Source: Archangium gephyra
GTDB lineage: Bacteria > Myxococcota > Myxococcia > Myxococcales > Myxococcaceae
Reading direction: 5' to 3'
Length of the DNA stretch: 64,000 bases
Assembly: GCF_001027285.1 (NCBI RefSeq)
Contig: NZ_CP011509.1
Location: forward strand, 2,736,501 to 2,800,500
The notes under the pieces were generated by a model. That model was not told the DNA's origin, ran no database searches, and worked only from the letters and a program-made list of their open reading frames with translations. Numbering within the stretch: the first letter of the stretch is position 1; each line of letters begins with the position of its first letter. The position numbers and the translations under genes are program-made. Positions 1 to 8,492 of the stretch are shown here, in pieces.

Positions 1-1
1 A

Positions 2-283
2 GGTTTCGTGCTCGTGGACAGCCGCTTCAACCTCCCGCCCGCCAGCGAGCGCCTCGCGGAGGCCACGGTGTCGCTGCTGCTGGCGTGTGATGCGCCCGTC
101 TCGCGCGAGCAGGCGCTGCGGACGGCGGCGGAGGCCACCGGTGCCTCGAATACCGGGGCGCTGGAGCGGGAACTGTCCCGGCTGCTCGAGTGGGGCATCA
201 TCGCCAGCCTGGGCTCGCTGCTGGTGACGCTGGCGATGCTTCCGGAAGGACTGCGGACGGAGCGGCTCGCGAGAGCCCACTGA
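2..283 (+). CDS. C-terminal fragment of an unknown protein (5' end outside window)
   Basis: The reading frame is open from the left edge of the window, so this is probably the last 93 residues of a longer gene; a GTG at position 8 could start it but has no room for a visible ribosome site. The fragment is alpha-helical in character, with a segment (SREQALRTAAEATGASNTGALERELSRLLEWGIIASL) that reads like a small helix-turn-helix or winged-helix tail. I do not recognise the family. It ends 17 bases before the next start, so it may be the upstream gene of a small operon with the two G/P-rich proteins that follow. Confidence 0.55.
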   Translation, partial: GFVLVDSRFNLPPASERLAEATVSLLLACDAPVSREQALRTAAEATGASNTGALERELSRLLEWGIIASLGSLLVTLAMLPEGLRTERLARAH

Positions 284-300
284 CAACGAAGGGAGGGGAG

Positions 301-468
301 ATGTCGAAGCAGACGAGGTACCTGCTGACGGTGGACTCGGCGACGGGGACGGCGGTGAAGCTGGAGCGCCTGGGAGAAGCGGGAGACCTGACCGAGGTGC
401 CCTTGAGCTCGCTCTCGCTGGCGCCCGCGGGCGTGCCGGGGGCGGCGCCCATGGCCGCGGGGGGATGA
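301..468 (+). CDS. Small hypothetical protein, N-terminal half of a possible split gene
   Basis: Encodes 55 residues starting MSKQTRYLLTVDSATG, preceded by a good ribosome site (GGGAGGGG). The protein ends in a G/A/P/M-rich stretch right at a run of six G (459-464) and its TGA overlaps the ATG of the next gene as ATGA. Adding one G to the run would fuse this frame to the following G/P-rich protein and continue the same Met/Pro/Gly-rich composition without interruption. So it is either a translationally coupled small gene or the N-terminus of one protein interrupted by a one-base deletion, sequencing error or slippage site. No function can be assigned. Confidence 0.6.
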   Translation: MSKQTRYLLTVDSATGTAVKLERLGEAGDLTEVPLSSLSLAPAGVPGAAPMAAGG

Positions 469-938
469 TGATGCCCATGGCCTTTCCGCAGATGCCGGCG
501 ATGGTCCCCGTCCTCGTGCCGGCCTACCTCTATATGTACGCGCCGGTGGCCCCCATGCCGGTCGCCGGCTTCGCCCCACCGGTGGGCCCTGGCGTGAGCC
601 CGAGTCTCGTTGGCCCGGGCGCGCCCGGAGGCCCCGGGGCGTATTCGACGCTCTCCGGCCCGGGCGCACCCGGAGGCCCCGGGGTGTATTCGACGCTCAC
701 CGGACCCGGAGCGCCCGGCGGGCCGGGAGCACTGACGGCATCGGTCTCCGTCGCTGACGCGCGCACCGCTGCCACGCAGACCCAGGGTCCTGGGGGACCC
801 GGCGGCACCCCCACCACCGCCACCACGACGCAGGGGCCTGGAGGTCCAGGCGCTCCGGGGGCGCTGGGCACCCAGGGGCCGGGAGGACCGGGAGGACCCG
901 GGGGGGCCTCTGGCGGTGGAGAGGGGGGCTCGCGGTAG
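465..938 (+). CDS. Collagen-like G/P-rich repeat protein
   Basis: Encodes 157 residues beginning with three consecutive ATG codons, then a Met/Pro/Val/Tyr-rich hydrophobic segment (about residues 1-45), then repeated units built on GPGAPGGPG with spacers such as YSTLS and YSTLT, and later QGPGGPG units. Gly-X-Y periodicity is only partial, so a true collagen triple helix is not certain. The first nucleotides overlap the stop codon of the upstream 55-residue frame; see that entry for the possibility that both are one protein. No catalytic motif is visible; a structural or surface role is a guess. Confidence 0.55.
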   Translation: MMMPMAFPQMPAMVPVLVPAYLYMYAPVAPMPVAGFAPPVGPGVSPSLVGPGAPGGPGAYSTLSGPGAPGGPGVYSTLTGPGAPGGPGALTASVSVADARTAATQTQGPGGPGGTPTTATTTQGPGGPGAPGALGTQGPGGPGGPGGASGGGEGGSR

Positions 939-947
939 GCTGGGGGG

Positions 948-2156
948 GTGGACCTGCCCGCCGCTGCCCGGAAGCTCCAGTCGCTCCGCTCCTTGATGAC
1001 CGGTCACACCGACCGGAGCGAGGAGCGGCGCATCCTCGAGTTGTTCATTGGCGCGACCGCCGCCGAGCTCAACCACCTGCTCCTCAACGTGGACCTGGAC
1101 GTGTTGTTCGGGGACGTGGATGACCGGGTGGTGGGCCCGGACAACCTCACCGCGCTGCTGGAGCTGCTGTGCGTGAAGCGGGCGCCCGAGCTGGGTCTGC
1201 CCGTTCGCGCCGCGCTCATCACCGCGCTCCAGAAGGGAGAGACCCCCGGCCTGGCCGAGCGCATGGTGCGCGCCCTCTTCCTCGGGCTGCGTGGCCGCGA
1301 GCTGTCCGAGTTCAAGAACCTGCTCGATGGCCGTGGCAACTCCCACGACTTGCAGCAGCTGCTCTTCCACGATGTGGACGATGGGAGCATCCGGCAGGAC
1401 ATCCTCACACATATCCAGCGGGAGGCCGCCGCCGCCCCGAGCGGCGAGAACAAGGTGTTGAGCGACATCGACGACACCTTCCTGGCCAACTGGAAGGACA
1501 CGCGCTACCCGCCCAAGACGGTGTACCCGGGGGTGCTCCAGTTCTACCGCGAGCTGGACCGGGGGCCGGGCGTCATCCCCGGGCGCGAGGGAGACCTCAC
1601 CTTCATCAGCGCGCGTCCGCAGGATCCGCTCGGCCTCATCGAGGACCGGACGCTGGCCACGCTGCGCGAGCACGGCGTGTCGTCGGCGGTGATGCTCTCG
1701 GGGGCATTCACCCACCTGCTGGGCAACTCGCGCATCGCCACCATGAAGTTCGAGAACTTCAGCCGCTACCTCCAGCTCTACCCCGAGTATGGCTTTGTCT
1801 TCACGGGGGACAGCGGGCAGGGGGATGTGGCTTTTGGTGAGAGAATGCTCACAGAGCATCCGGAGTCGGTGCGGGCCGTGTTCATCCACGACGTCGTGGA
1901 GACCCCCGAGTCCGTCCGGATGACGTGGCGCGCCAAACGCATCTTCTTCTTCGACACCTATATCGGTGCCGCGGTGGAGGCCTTCGAGGTGGGCGTCATC
2001 GCCCGGGACGGGGTGGCCCGCGTCGCCCGCGCCGCTCGGGAGGACCTGGAGCGCGTGCCCTTCACCTCGGACTCCCAACGTCAGTCCCGTGTGGCAGAAC
2101 TGGAGCGGGATTCGCGGCGCGCCGAGGCCATCACGGGAACGCCGCGCGCCGGGTAG
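948..2156 (+). CDS. App1-type phosphatase domain protein
   Basis: Encodes 402 residues from a GTG start. The C-terminal two thirds matches the App1 (DUF2183) family: a HAD-like motif DIDDT in 'VLSDIDDTFLANWKDT', followed by 'VYPGVLQFYREL', 'FISARPQDP', an 'MKFENF' lysine segment and 'GFVFTGDSGQGD', the ordered blocks typical of this fold. The yeast member App1 is a Mg-dependent phosphatidate phosphatase; bacterial members are biochemically little known. The N-terminal ~165 residues are helical and not recognised. There is no signal peptide, so it is probably cytoplasmic. The start is weakly supported: a run of seven G precedes GTG instead of a clear ribosome site. Substrate unknown. Confidence 0.8.
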   Translation: MDLPAAARKLQSLRSLMTGHTDRSEERRILELFIGATAAELNHLLLNVDLDVLFGDVDDRVVGPDNLTALLELLCVKRAPELGLPVRAALITALQKGETPGLAERMVRALFLGLRGRELSEFKNLLDGRGNSHDLQQLLFHDVDDGSIRQDILTHIQREAAAAPSGENKVLSDIDDTFLANWKDTRYPPKTVYPGVLQFYRELDRGPGVIPGREGDLTFISARPQDPLGLIEDRTLATLREHGVSSAVMLSGAFTHLLGNSRIATMKFENFSRYLQLYPEYGFVFTGDSGQGDVAFGERMLTEHPESVRAVFIHDVVETPESVRMTWRAKRIFFFDTYIGAAVEAFEVGVIARDGVARVARAAREDLERVPFTSDSQRQSRVAELERDSRRAEAITGTPRAG

Positions 2157-2448
2157 GCTCCATGGACATCAAAGCCTGACATGGGTGTTTTCATGCCACA
2201 CGTGTCAAAGGTCGTGATTCCAGCATTGCCCGCCTCGGGGGGGCTTTGCGGATTGATTCGCTTAAAAGAGTGATTCATTTCTTGAGCGGATCTGGTGTAA
2301 AAGTCCAATGACGGTCCTGCATCGTAAGTACGAAGCCAGGAGCGCACTGCCGAATGCGAAGCGGTGAGGGAGACTTCACCGTTCCTGGTCGCAGGCCGGT
2401 CTCCAACGGAGAACGCGATGCGCCTGAACGAAAGAAGAGGGGGGACGA
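2157..2448. other. Intergenic leader before the HYR/Kelch lipoprotein
   Basis: About 290 bases without a supported gene. It is noticeably less GC-rich than its surroundings and contains the short palindrome ACACGTGT near 2198-2205. The last 20 bases hold a purine-rich ribosome site (AAGAAGAGGGG) before the ATG at 2449. A promoter probably lies here, but no confident -35/-10 pair can be named. Confidence 0.4.
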
Positions 2449-5241
2449 ATGCAAACTGATTCCTTTACGAGGACTTGTAGTGGCATCCGGGTCCGGATGC
2501 TGATGGCGATGAGCGCCCTGCTCATCGCGGCCTGCGGCGGAGAGTTGCCGTCGGAGACGGACGCGAAGTCCGAGGTGGCCCCGTCCGCGGTGAGCGTGCG
2601 CGCTCAGGGCGTGGGCAGCACCAACAAGGTGCTCATCCTCGCCAACACGGTGACCGGTGGCACCAGCAGCCTCGAGGCCGCGGCTGCCCGCGCCCAGGGC
2701 TACACGGTGGAGCTCGCCACCGACGCCGCCTGGGCCGCGAAGACCTCCGCGGACTTCGCCACCTACCGCGCCCTGATTCTGGGCGACAACACGTGCAGTG
2801 GCGTGAGCCTGATTGCCGCCGCCGTGGCCAACCGCAACGTCTGGGGCCCCGTGGTTGACGGTAACGTCATCCTCGTGGGTACCGACCCCGTGTTCCACAA
2901 GACCCGGGACGGTGGCGCGCTCACCACCAACTCCGTCAAGTTCGCCGCCGCTCAGGAAGGCAAGACGGGTATGTACATCAACCTGAGCTGCTACTACGAC
3001 GGCGCCGCGGCCAAGACGCCGCTGCCCATCATGCAGCCGTTCGGTACCTTCACCGTGACGGGCGTGGGCTGCTACAACGACGCCCACATCGTGGCCAGCC
3101 ACACGGCCCTGACGGGTCTGACGGACGCCATCCTCTCCAACTGGAGCTGCTCGGTTCACGAGGCCTTCGACACCTACCCCGAGGCCAACTTCACCCCGCT
3201 CGCCATCGCGCGTGACCCGGCGTACGGCTCGCGCTTCCCGGGCTCCAAGGACTTCGCGGACGGCTCACACGGTGTGCCCTACATCCTGGTGCGCGGCGCG
3301 GCCCCGGTGAACTGCGGCGACAGCGTGGTGCAGTACCCCGAGCAGTGCGACACCGGCGTGAACAACGGCAAGCTCGGCACCCCCTGCTCCTCCACGTGCC
3401 GCCTGAACTGGTGCGGTGACGGCGTGGTGAACGCCGGCGAGCAGTGCGACAACGGCGCCGGCAACGGCACCAGCTCCTGCAGCGCCTCCTGCACCATCTC
3501 CGTCGTCAACCGTCCTCCCGTGGCCCTGTGCAAGAACCTGACGCTGTCGGCCAACGCCACCTGCGGCGCCACCGGCTCCGTGGACAACGGCTCGTACGAT
3601 CCGGACAACGACCTGGTGGGCTGCACGCAGTCCACGACGACCTTCGGTCCTGGCAGCACCGGCGTGACGCTGACCTGCACCGACAAGACGGGTCTGAAGT
3701 CCACCTGCTCCGCGACGGTGTCCGTCGTCGATAACAGCGCTCCGGCCATCTCGTGCCCGGCCAACGTGACGGCCGAGTGCTCCGGTGGCGCGGCCGACGC
3801 GGACCCCGGCACGGCGACCAGCTCCGACAACTGCGGCATCCCGTCCGTGACGAGCAGCCCGGGCGCCGGCAGCTTCGCGCTGGGCACCACCACCGTGACG
3901 CACAGGGCGACGGACTACTTCGGCAACGTCTCCACCTGCACCAACGCGGTGACGGTGTCCGACACCCAGGCCCCCGTGGTCGCGCTGGCGGGCTACTCCG
4001 CGGTGACGGTCGAGTGCCGCACCCCGTACGTCGAGGCGGGCGCCTCGGCCACGGACGCGTGCTTCGGTGACCTGACCTCCGCGGTGACCGTCTCCGGCTC
4101 CGTCAACACCAAGGCTCCGGGCACCTACACCCTGACCTACTCGGCGAAGGACGCGGCCGGCAACGTCGGCGTCGCCTACCGCACCGTCACGGTCGTCCCG
4201 GGTGCCTCGGGCACGTGCGATGCCGGTGGCGGGTGGATCCTCACGGGCAGCATGGCCCTGCCGCGCCTGCTCCACACCGCCACCCTGCTGGACGACGGCA
4301 AGGTGCTGGTGGCCGGTGGCTTCAACACCACCTCGGAGCTGTACAACCCGGAGACCAAGACCTGGTCCGCCACGGGCAACACCCTGGGCTCGCACCGTGG
4401 CCACACGGCCACCAAGCTGCAGGATGGCCGCGTGCTCATCGCTGGCGGCGGCGTGTGCCCCATCACCAACGCCACGGCCGAGGTCTACGTCCCGGCCACG
4501 GGCAAGTGGAGGCCCGCGGGCATCCTGAACACCCAGCGCTACTACCACTCCGCGGTCCTGCTGCCCAACGGCAAGGTCCTCGTGGCCGGTGGCCGCACGG
4601 GTGAGTACGACAGCGGCACCCTGGCCTCCTCCGAGCTGTATGACCCGGCCACCAACACCTGGTCCTACACGGGCAGCCTGAACACGGCCCGCGCCTTCCA
4701 CACCATGACCCTGCTGCCCAACGGCAAGGTGCTGGTGACGGGTGGTAGCGACGCCGCCGACGGCCTCATCTCCTCCGCGGAGCTGTACGACCCGGCCACG
4801 GGCAAGTGGGCGACCGTCGCCTCCCTGGGCACGGGCCGCTCCTCGCACACCGCCACCCTGCTGCCCAACGGCAAGGTGCTGGTCGCGGGTGGCTCGGGCC
4901 TCGACGTGGCGCTGAGCGCCTCGGCCGAGCTGTATGACCCGGCCTCCAACACCTGGTCGGCCACGGGCAGCATGCTCTCGCCGCGCCGGTTCCACACCGC
5001 CACCCTGCTGCCGGATGGCCGCGTGCTGGTGGCCGGTGGTTACCACCAGTTCACGGGCATCCAGACGGAGTCGGACCTCTACAACCCGGCCACGGGCACG
5101 TGGAGCAAGACGGCCGCCATGAACGTGGACCGCTACAAGCACACCGCCACCCTGCTCAACAACGGCACGGTGCTCGCGGTGGGTGGTGTGAGCAACCACG
5201 ACCAGGCGTCGGCCGAGTACTACGACCTGGGCGAGCTGTAA
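2449..5241 (+). CDS. Large secreted lipoprotein with cysteine-rich, HYR-like and Kelch repeats
   Basis: Encodes 930 residues. A lipoprotein signal peptide ends in LLIAAC (Cys29), so export to the envelope is expected. Domains in order: an unassigned N-terminal domain (to about residue 285); a cysteine-rich pair 'CGDSVVQYPEQCDTG' and 'CGDGVVNAGEQCDNG' of the Myxococcus cysteine-rich repeat type; HYR/DUF5011-like Ig modules (about 350-585) with 'ISCPANVTAEC' and 'YSAKDAAGNVGVAYRTVTV'; and a C-terminal run of about seven Kelch-type units (590-930) built on 'HTATLLPNGKVLVAGG...SAELYDPATNTW'. The Kelch part probably forms a beta-propeller. No catalytic residues are recognised; a surface binding or adhesion role is inferred. 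A strong terminator follows. Confidence 0.85.
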   Translation: MQTDSFTRTCSGIRVRMLMAMSALLIAACGGELPSETDAKSEVAPSAVSVRAQGVGSTNKVLILANTVTGGTSSLEAAAARAQGYTVELATDAAWAAKTSADFATYRALILGDNTCSGVSLIAAAVANRNVWGPVVDGNVILVGTDPVFHKTRDGGALTTNSVKFAAAQEGKTGMYINLSCYYDGAAAKTPLPIMQPFGTFTVTGVGCYNDAHIVASHTALTGLTDAILSNWSCSVHEAFDTYPEANFTPLAIARDPAYGSRFPGSKDFADGSHGVPYILVRGAAPVNCGDSVVQYPEQCDTGVNNGKLGTPCSSTCRLNWCGDGVVNAGEQCDNGAGNGTSSCSASCTISVVNRPPVALCKNLTLSANATCGATGSVDNGSYDPDNDLVGCTQSTTTFGPGSTGVTLTCTDKTGLKSTCSATVSVVDNSAPAISCPANVTAECSGGAADADPGTATSSDNCGIPSVTSSPGAGSFALGTTTVTHRATDYFGNVSTCTNAVTVSDTQAPVVALAGYSAVTVECRTPYVEAGASATDACFGDLTSAVTVSGSVNTKAPGTYTLTYSAKDAAGNVGVAYRTVTVVPGASGTCDAGGGWILTGSMALPRLLHTATLLDDGKVLVAGGFNTTSELYNPETKTWSATGNTLGSHRGHTATKLQDGRVLIAGGGVCPITNATAEVYVPATGKWRPAGILNTQRYYHSAVLLPNGKVLVAGGRTGEYDSGTLASSELYDPATNTWSYTGSLNTARAFHTMTLLPNGKVLVTGGSDAADGLISSAELYDPATGKWATVASLGTGRSSHTATLLPNGKVLVAGGSGLDVALSASAELYDPASNTWSATGSMLSPRRFHTATLLPDGRVLVAGGYHQFTGIQTESDLYNPATGTWSKTAAMNVDRYKHTATLLNNGTVLAVGGVSNHDQASAEYYDLGEL

Positions 5242-5323
5242 TCCCGGCTCATCCCGCCGAGGGACCGGGAGGGTCGCAGTGGCCCCCCCGGTGATGCAAT
5301 CCGAGGCGTAACAGGGTTTCATG

Positions 5324-5367
5324 CAGGGGACGCGAGGCTCTCGAGCCCGCGTCCCCTGTTTTTTTTT
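5324..5367 (+). terminator. Intrinsic terminator
   Basis: A GC-rich hairpin with arms CAGGGGACGCG and CGCGTCCCCTG and an inner GGCTC/GAGCC stem is followed by nine T. It is the clearest Rho-independent terminator in the window and closes the lipoprotein gene ending at 5241. Confidence 0.92.
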
Positions 5368-5419
5368 GGGCGTGCGTCCCGAGGCAGGGGCGCACCCCGC
5401 TTCGGAAGGAAGAACGCAG

Positions 5420-7444
5420 ATGGCTCATCGTTCCATGGACTGTTCGTGGCTGCTGGCGCTCGCGCTGGCGGGGGGGAGTTACTTGCCGGCCCAGGCGCAG
5501 GCCACTCCAGCCCCGGGGTGCCGTCCGGCGACACTCATCAAGGACGTGTCCGAGGGGGACACCGGCTCGTCGCCGGCCTTCATCCAGGCCTTCCAACGGA
5601 TTGGCTCCACGCTCTACTTCTCCGCCAATGGTGCCCCGGCCGGCGAGTCGAGCGACATCGAGCTGTGGAAGAGCGACGGGACGGCGGCCGGGACGATGCG
5701 CGTCGAGAACATCAACCGGCTGGGGGACTCGATCCCCGACCTGCTGACCGATTTGAACGGGACGCTCCTGTTCACCGCGGATGACGGCACGCGCGGCGTG
5801 GAGTTGTGGAAGAGCGACGGGACGGCGGCCGGGACGGTGATGGTCCGGGAGATTGGCGAAGGGCTGGAATCCGGCGGGACCTCGCAGATCGTCACGATGG
5901 GAGGGAAGGCCTACTTCACCGCCACCAACCATACGTACGGCCGGGAGCTGTGGGTGTCGGACGGGACGTTCGCCGGCACCCGGCTCGTCAAGGACATCAA
6001 CCCCACCCCGCCCCCCCGCAGCAGTGGCCCCGCCGCGGGGACGCTCCGGGTGGCGGGCAGCACCCTCTATTTCCTCGCCGATGACGCCACCCATGGCACC
6101 GAGCTGTGGAAGAGCGATGGGACGGAAGCCGGCACGCAGCTCGTCAAGGACGTGGTTGCGGGAGCCGGCAGTGTCAGCACCAGTGAGCTGACCGTGGTGG
6201 GCACCACGGTCTTCTTCACGGCCAACACCAGCGGTCTGGTCAACGACCTGTGGAAGAGCGACGGGACGGAGGCGGGCACGGTGCGGGTGAAGGACATCAA
6301 CGCCGTGAGCAAGAGCGGGTCTCCCGAGAGCCTGGTGGCGGTGGGTGGCAAGCTCTTCTTCCGCCTGGACACCGAGGACGCGCGCTCCGAGCTGTGGGTG
6401 AGCGACGGAACGGATGCGGGCACGGTGCGCGTGAAGAACATCCGGGGCGTGGAGGAGGGCGTGGAGGAGGGCTCCCTCCCGGAGAACCTCACCGGCGTGG
6501 GAGGGACGCTCTACTTCACCGCGAATGACGGCAGCAGCGGCCTCGAGCTGTGGAAGAGCGATGGGACGGAGGCGGGCACGGTACGCGTGAAGGACATCAG
6601 CCCCGGGGTCGAGAGCACGATCCTCAAGCAGCTGACGGCGGCGGGCTCGGTGCTCTTCTTCGTGGTGGGTGAGGGCACCGACTCCAAGCTGTGGCTGAGT
6701 GATGGGACGGAGGCGGGGACCCGGGAGGTGGAGAACCTGGCCGCCACCAACCCTCAGTCCCTGACGTTCACGGGTGGCACGCTCTACCTCTCCGCCGAGG
6801 ACGCCACGCATGGGCGGGAGCCGTACGCGGTGGTCCCCACGATTCCCCTCGACTGCACGCCGCCGGCCATCACCTGCCCGGCGAACGTGACGGTGGAGGC
6901 CACGGGCCGTTCGGGTGCCACGGTGAGCTACTCCCCCGCGACGGCGACGGATGATGGCGCGGTGGCTCCCACGGTGAGCTACAGCCAGGCGTCCGGGACG
7001 GCCTTCCCCGTGAAGGAGAACGAGGTGACGGCCACGGCCACCGACGCCGCGGGCAATACCAACACCTGCGCCTTCAAGGTGACGGTGAAGGACTCCGCGC
7101 CGCCCTCGCTGCTCTGCCCGGCCGATGTGGAGACGACCGCCACCAGCAACGCGGGCGCGGTGGTCAACTACCCGGCCGCGCAGGCGACGGACAACGTCTC
7201 GGACGTCACCCTCACCTACAGCACGGCCTCCGGCGCCACCTTCCCCGTGGGCAACAACCGCGTGGAGGTCTCGGCGGCCGACGCCTCGGGCAACAGGGTC
7301 AGCTGCTCCTTCACCGTGAAGGTCGCCGCGGCCGGTGGTAACTCCGGGTGTGGCTGCACCTCGGGCCTCACGCCGGACGCGGCCTGGCTGCTGCTGGGCA
7401 CGCTCGCTCCGCTGCTGGCGCGCCGCCGCCGCTCCACTCCGTAA
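5420..7444 (+). CDS. ELWKSDGT-repeat surface protein with HYR modules and MYXO-CTERM tail
   Basis: Encodes 674 residues. The ATG at 5420 is chosen because GGAAGGA lies just upstream and a signal peptide follows (cleavage probably near AQA-QATPAP); the frame is also open upstream but crosses the terminator. About ten repeats carry the core ELWKSDGTEAGT with 'TLYFTANDG' strands, as in hyalin/ELK-type propeller-like proteins. Two HYR-like modules follow ('ITCPANVTVEATGRSGATVSYSPATATD' and 'LLCPADVETTATSNAGAVVNYPAAQATD'). The C-terminus has the MYXO-CTERM layout: GCGC, hydrophobic segment, and an RRRR cluster, which in myxobacteria directs processing and anchoring at the cell surface. Ligand or enzyme activity unknown. 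Confidence 0.88.
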   Translation: MAHRSMDCSWLLALALAGGSYLPAQAQATPAPGCRPATLIKDVSEGDTGSSPAFIQAFQRIGSTLYFSANGAPAGESSDIELWKSDGTAAGTMRVENINRLGDSIPDLLTDLNGTLLFTADDGTRGVELWKSDGTAAGTVMVREIGEGLESGGTSQIVTMGGKAYFTATNHTYGRELWVSDGTFAGTRLVKDINPTPPPRSSGPAAGTLRVAGSTLYFLADDATHGTELWKSDGTEAGTQLVKDVVAGAGSVSTSELTVVGTTVFFTANTSGLVNDLWKSDGTEAGTVRVKDINAVSKSGSPESLVAVGGKLFFRLDTEDARSELWVSDGTDAGTVRVKNIRGVEEGVEEGSLPENLTGVGGTLYFTANDGSSGLELWKSDGTEAGTVRVKDISPGVESTILKQLTAAGSVLFFVVGEGTDSKLWLSDGTEAGTREVENLAATNPQSLTFTGGTLYLSAEDATHGREPYAVVPTIPLDCTPPAITCPANVTVEATGRSGATVSYSPATATDDGAVAPTVSYSQASGTAFPVKENEVTATATDAAGNTNTCAFKVTVKDSAPPSLLCPADVETTATSNAGAVVNYPAAQATDNVSDVTLTYSTASGATFPVGNNRVEVSAADASGNRVSCSFTVKVAAAGGNSGCGCTSGLTPDAAWLLLGTLAPLLARRRRSTP

Positions 7445-7462
7445 GCACTCTGGAGCAGCACA

Positions 7463-7489
7463 CCCGGGCGCCTCTCGCGGGCGCCCGGG
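7463..7489 (+). terminator. Hairpin downstream of the MYXO-CTERM gene
   Basis: A perfect 10-bp stem (CCCGGGCGCC / GGCGCCCGGG) with a 7-base loop starts 19 bases after the stop codon. It lacks a T-tract, so it may act as a terminator with Rho or as an mRNA-stabilising hairpin. Confidence 0.5.
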
Positions 7490-7645
7490 CGGGAGGATGG
7501 ACACGGCTTCGCCCCTGTTTAAGCCCGCCAGGCGAGGGGGCGAGGCCCCGCTGCTCGAAGCCATCACCATCCGCATCTTCCGCCCGGAGGGGCGTCCGGG
7601 GAGGACCCGGCCGCCTCGGTTTCCTCACCGCGGCAGGAGCGAGCG

Positions 7646-8044
7646 ATGGCGCAGCGGATGGATGTTCGGGTCGGCATGGATGTGAAGAGCAGGGACGGGC
7701 ACCGGTTGGGCAAGGTGATCGGCCTGGCGGAGGACGCCTTCGTGGTGGAGAAGGGGATCTTCTACGCCAGGGACTACCGGGTCCCGTTCCGGTCCGTGGA
7801 GACCATCACGGGGGATGACATCCTCCTGTCCCTGGACAAGGAGCAGCTCCAGAAGGCCAGTCTGGGCGAGGTGCTGCAGGCGGCCGACCGGCTGGACATG
7901 GGGCCGGACGCGCTGTCCGAGGCCCGCATGGACAGCGCCAAGTTCCAGGACCACGACCAGTACGACGTGCGCACCGAGCGCGAGAAGGACGTGGAGGTGA
8001 CGCCTCCCATCGGCTTCGATCCGAATACCCCCTCGCGCTACTAG
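7646..8044 (+). CDS. PRC-barrel / DUF2171-like protein
   Basis: Encodes 132 residues. Residues 5-60 ('VRVGMDVKSRDGHRLGKVIGLAEDAFVVEKGIFYARDYRVPFRSVETI') match the PRC-barrel or DUF2171 small beta-barrel fold, found in proteins that bind RNA, reaction-centre subunits or are stress-related. The C-terminal half is charged and probably disordered. There is no signal peptide. It is followed after three bases by the next gene, so the two are probably co-transcribed and translationally coupled. Precise role unknown. Confidence 0.72.
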   Translation: MAQRMDVRVGMDVKSRDGHRLGKVIGLAEDAFVVEKGIFYARDYRVPFRSVETITGDDILLSLDKEQLQKASLGEVLQAADRLDMGPDALSEARMDSAKFQDHDQYDVRTEREKDVEVTPPIGFDPNTPSRY

Positions 8045-8047
8045 GAC

Positions 8048-8359
8048 ATGCACATCGTCCAGTTCCTGCTGCCGCTGCGTGACAACGAGCGGCGCGCGTT
8101 CCCCCGGGCGGACTTCGAGAAGGTCCGCACCGAGCTCACCGAGCACTTCGGGGGTGTCACCGCCTTCCTGCAGTCCCCGGCCTCGGGGGCGTGGAAGGAG
8201 GAGGAGCAGGGCGAGACGGTGCGGGACGAGATGCTGCTCTTCGAGGTGATGGTGGAGCGGCTCGACCGGAAGTGGTGGAGCGGCTACCGGGCGGAGCTGG
8301 AGCGCCGTTTCCGGCAGGAGCGCATCGTGGTGCGTGCGCTCGGGGCCGAGACACTCTGA
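8048..8359 (+). CDS. Conserved hypothetical protein
   Basis: Encodes 103 residues (MHIVQFLLPLRDNERRAFPRADFEKVRTELTEHFGGVTAF...). The sequence shape, a beta strand at the start, 'F..V...L...FGGVTAF' and a long helix with 'RRFRQERIVVRAL' at the end, suggests a small ferredoxin-like or ACT-like fold, but no family is recognised with confidence. It starts three bases after the PRC-barrel gene, whose 3' end supplies its ribosome site, so a joint role is plausible. Confidence 0.6.
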   Translation: MHIVQFLLPLRDNERRAFPRADFEKVRTELTEHFGGVTAFLQSPASGAWKEEEQGETVRDEMLLFEVMVERLDRKWWSGYRAELERRFRQERIVVRALGAETL

Positions 8360-8365
8360 GCCGTT

Positions 8366-8395
8366 GACGCGTCACTGACACGTCACTGACGCGTC
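8366..8395. terminator. Inverted repeat between convergent genes
   Basis: Arms GACGCGTCA and TGACGCGTC (9 bp) enclose a 12-base spacer that itself repeats CGTCACTGAC. Its place between two convergent genes fits a bidirectional terminator, though there is no T-tract on either side. Confidence 0.4.
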
Positions 8396-8492
8396 CGCCG
8401 GCCCCTTTCACCTGCTCGCGCCTGCTCGCGCGTGACGCGCTCCCTCTGGAGACGCTCCGCGCCGGGCCCGGCATGGGCCTTGCTCATGGGGC

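Noticed and set aside
198-2078. Long reverse-strand open frame opposite the G/P-rich and App1 genes
   Set aside because: Its translation is low-complexity Arg/Gly/Ala/His-rich with no family match, while the forward strand has clear App1 motifs. Such shadows are expected at very high GC.
3265-7576. Two long reverse open frames opposite the Kelch and ELWKSDGT proteins
   Set aside because: Products are repetitive mirror images of the forward repeats (for example repeated HRARLRPIALPQL), with no signal peptide or domain.
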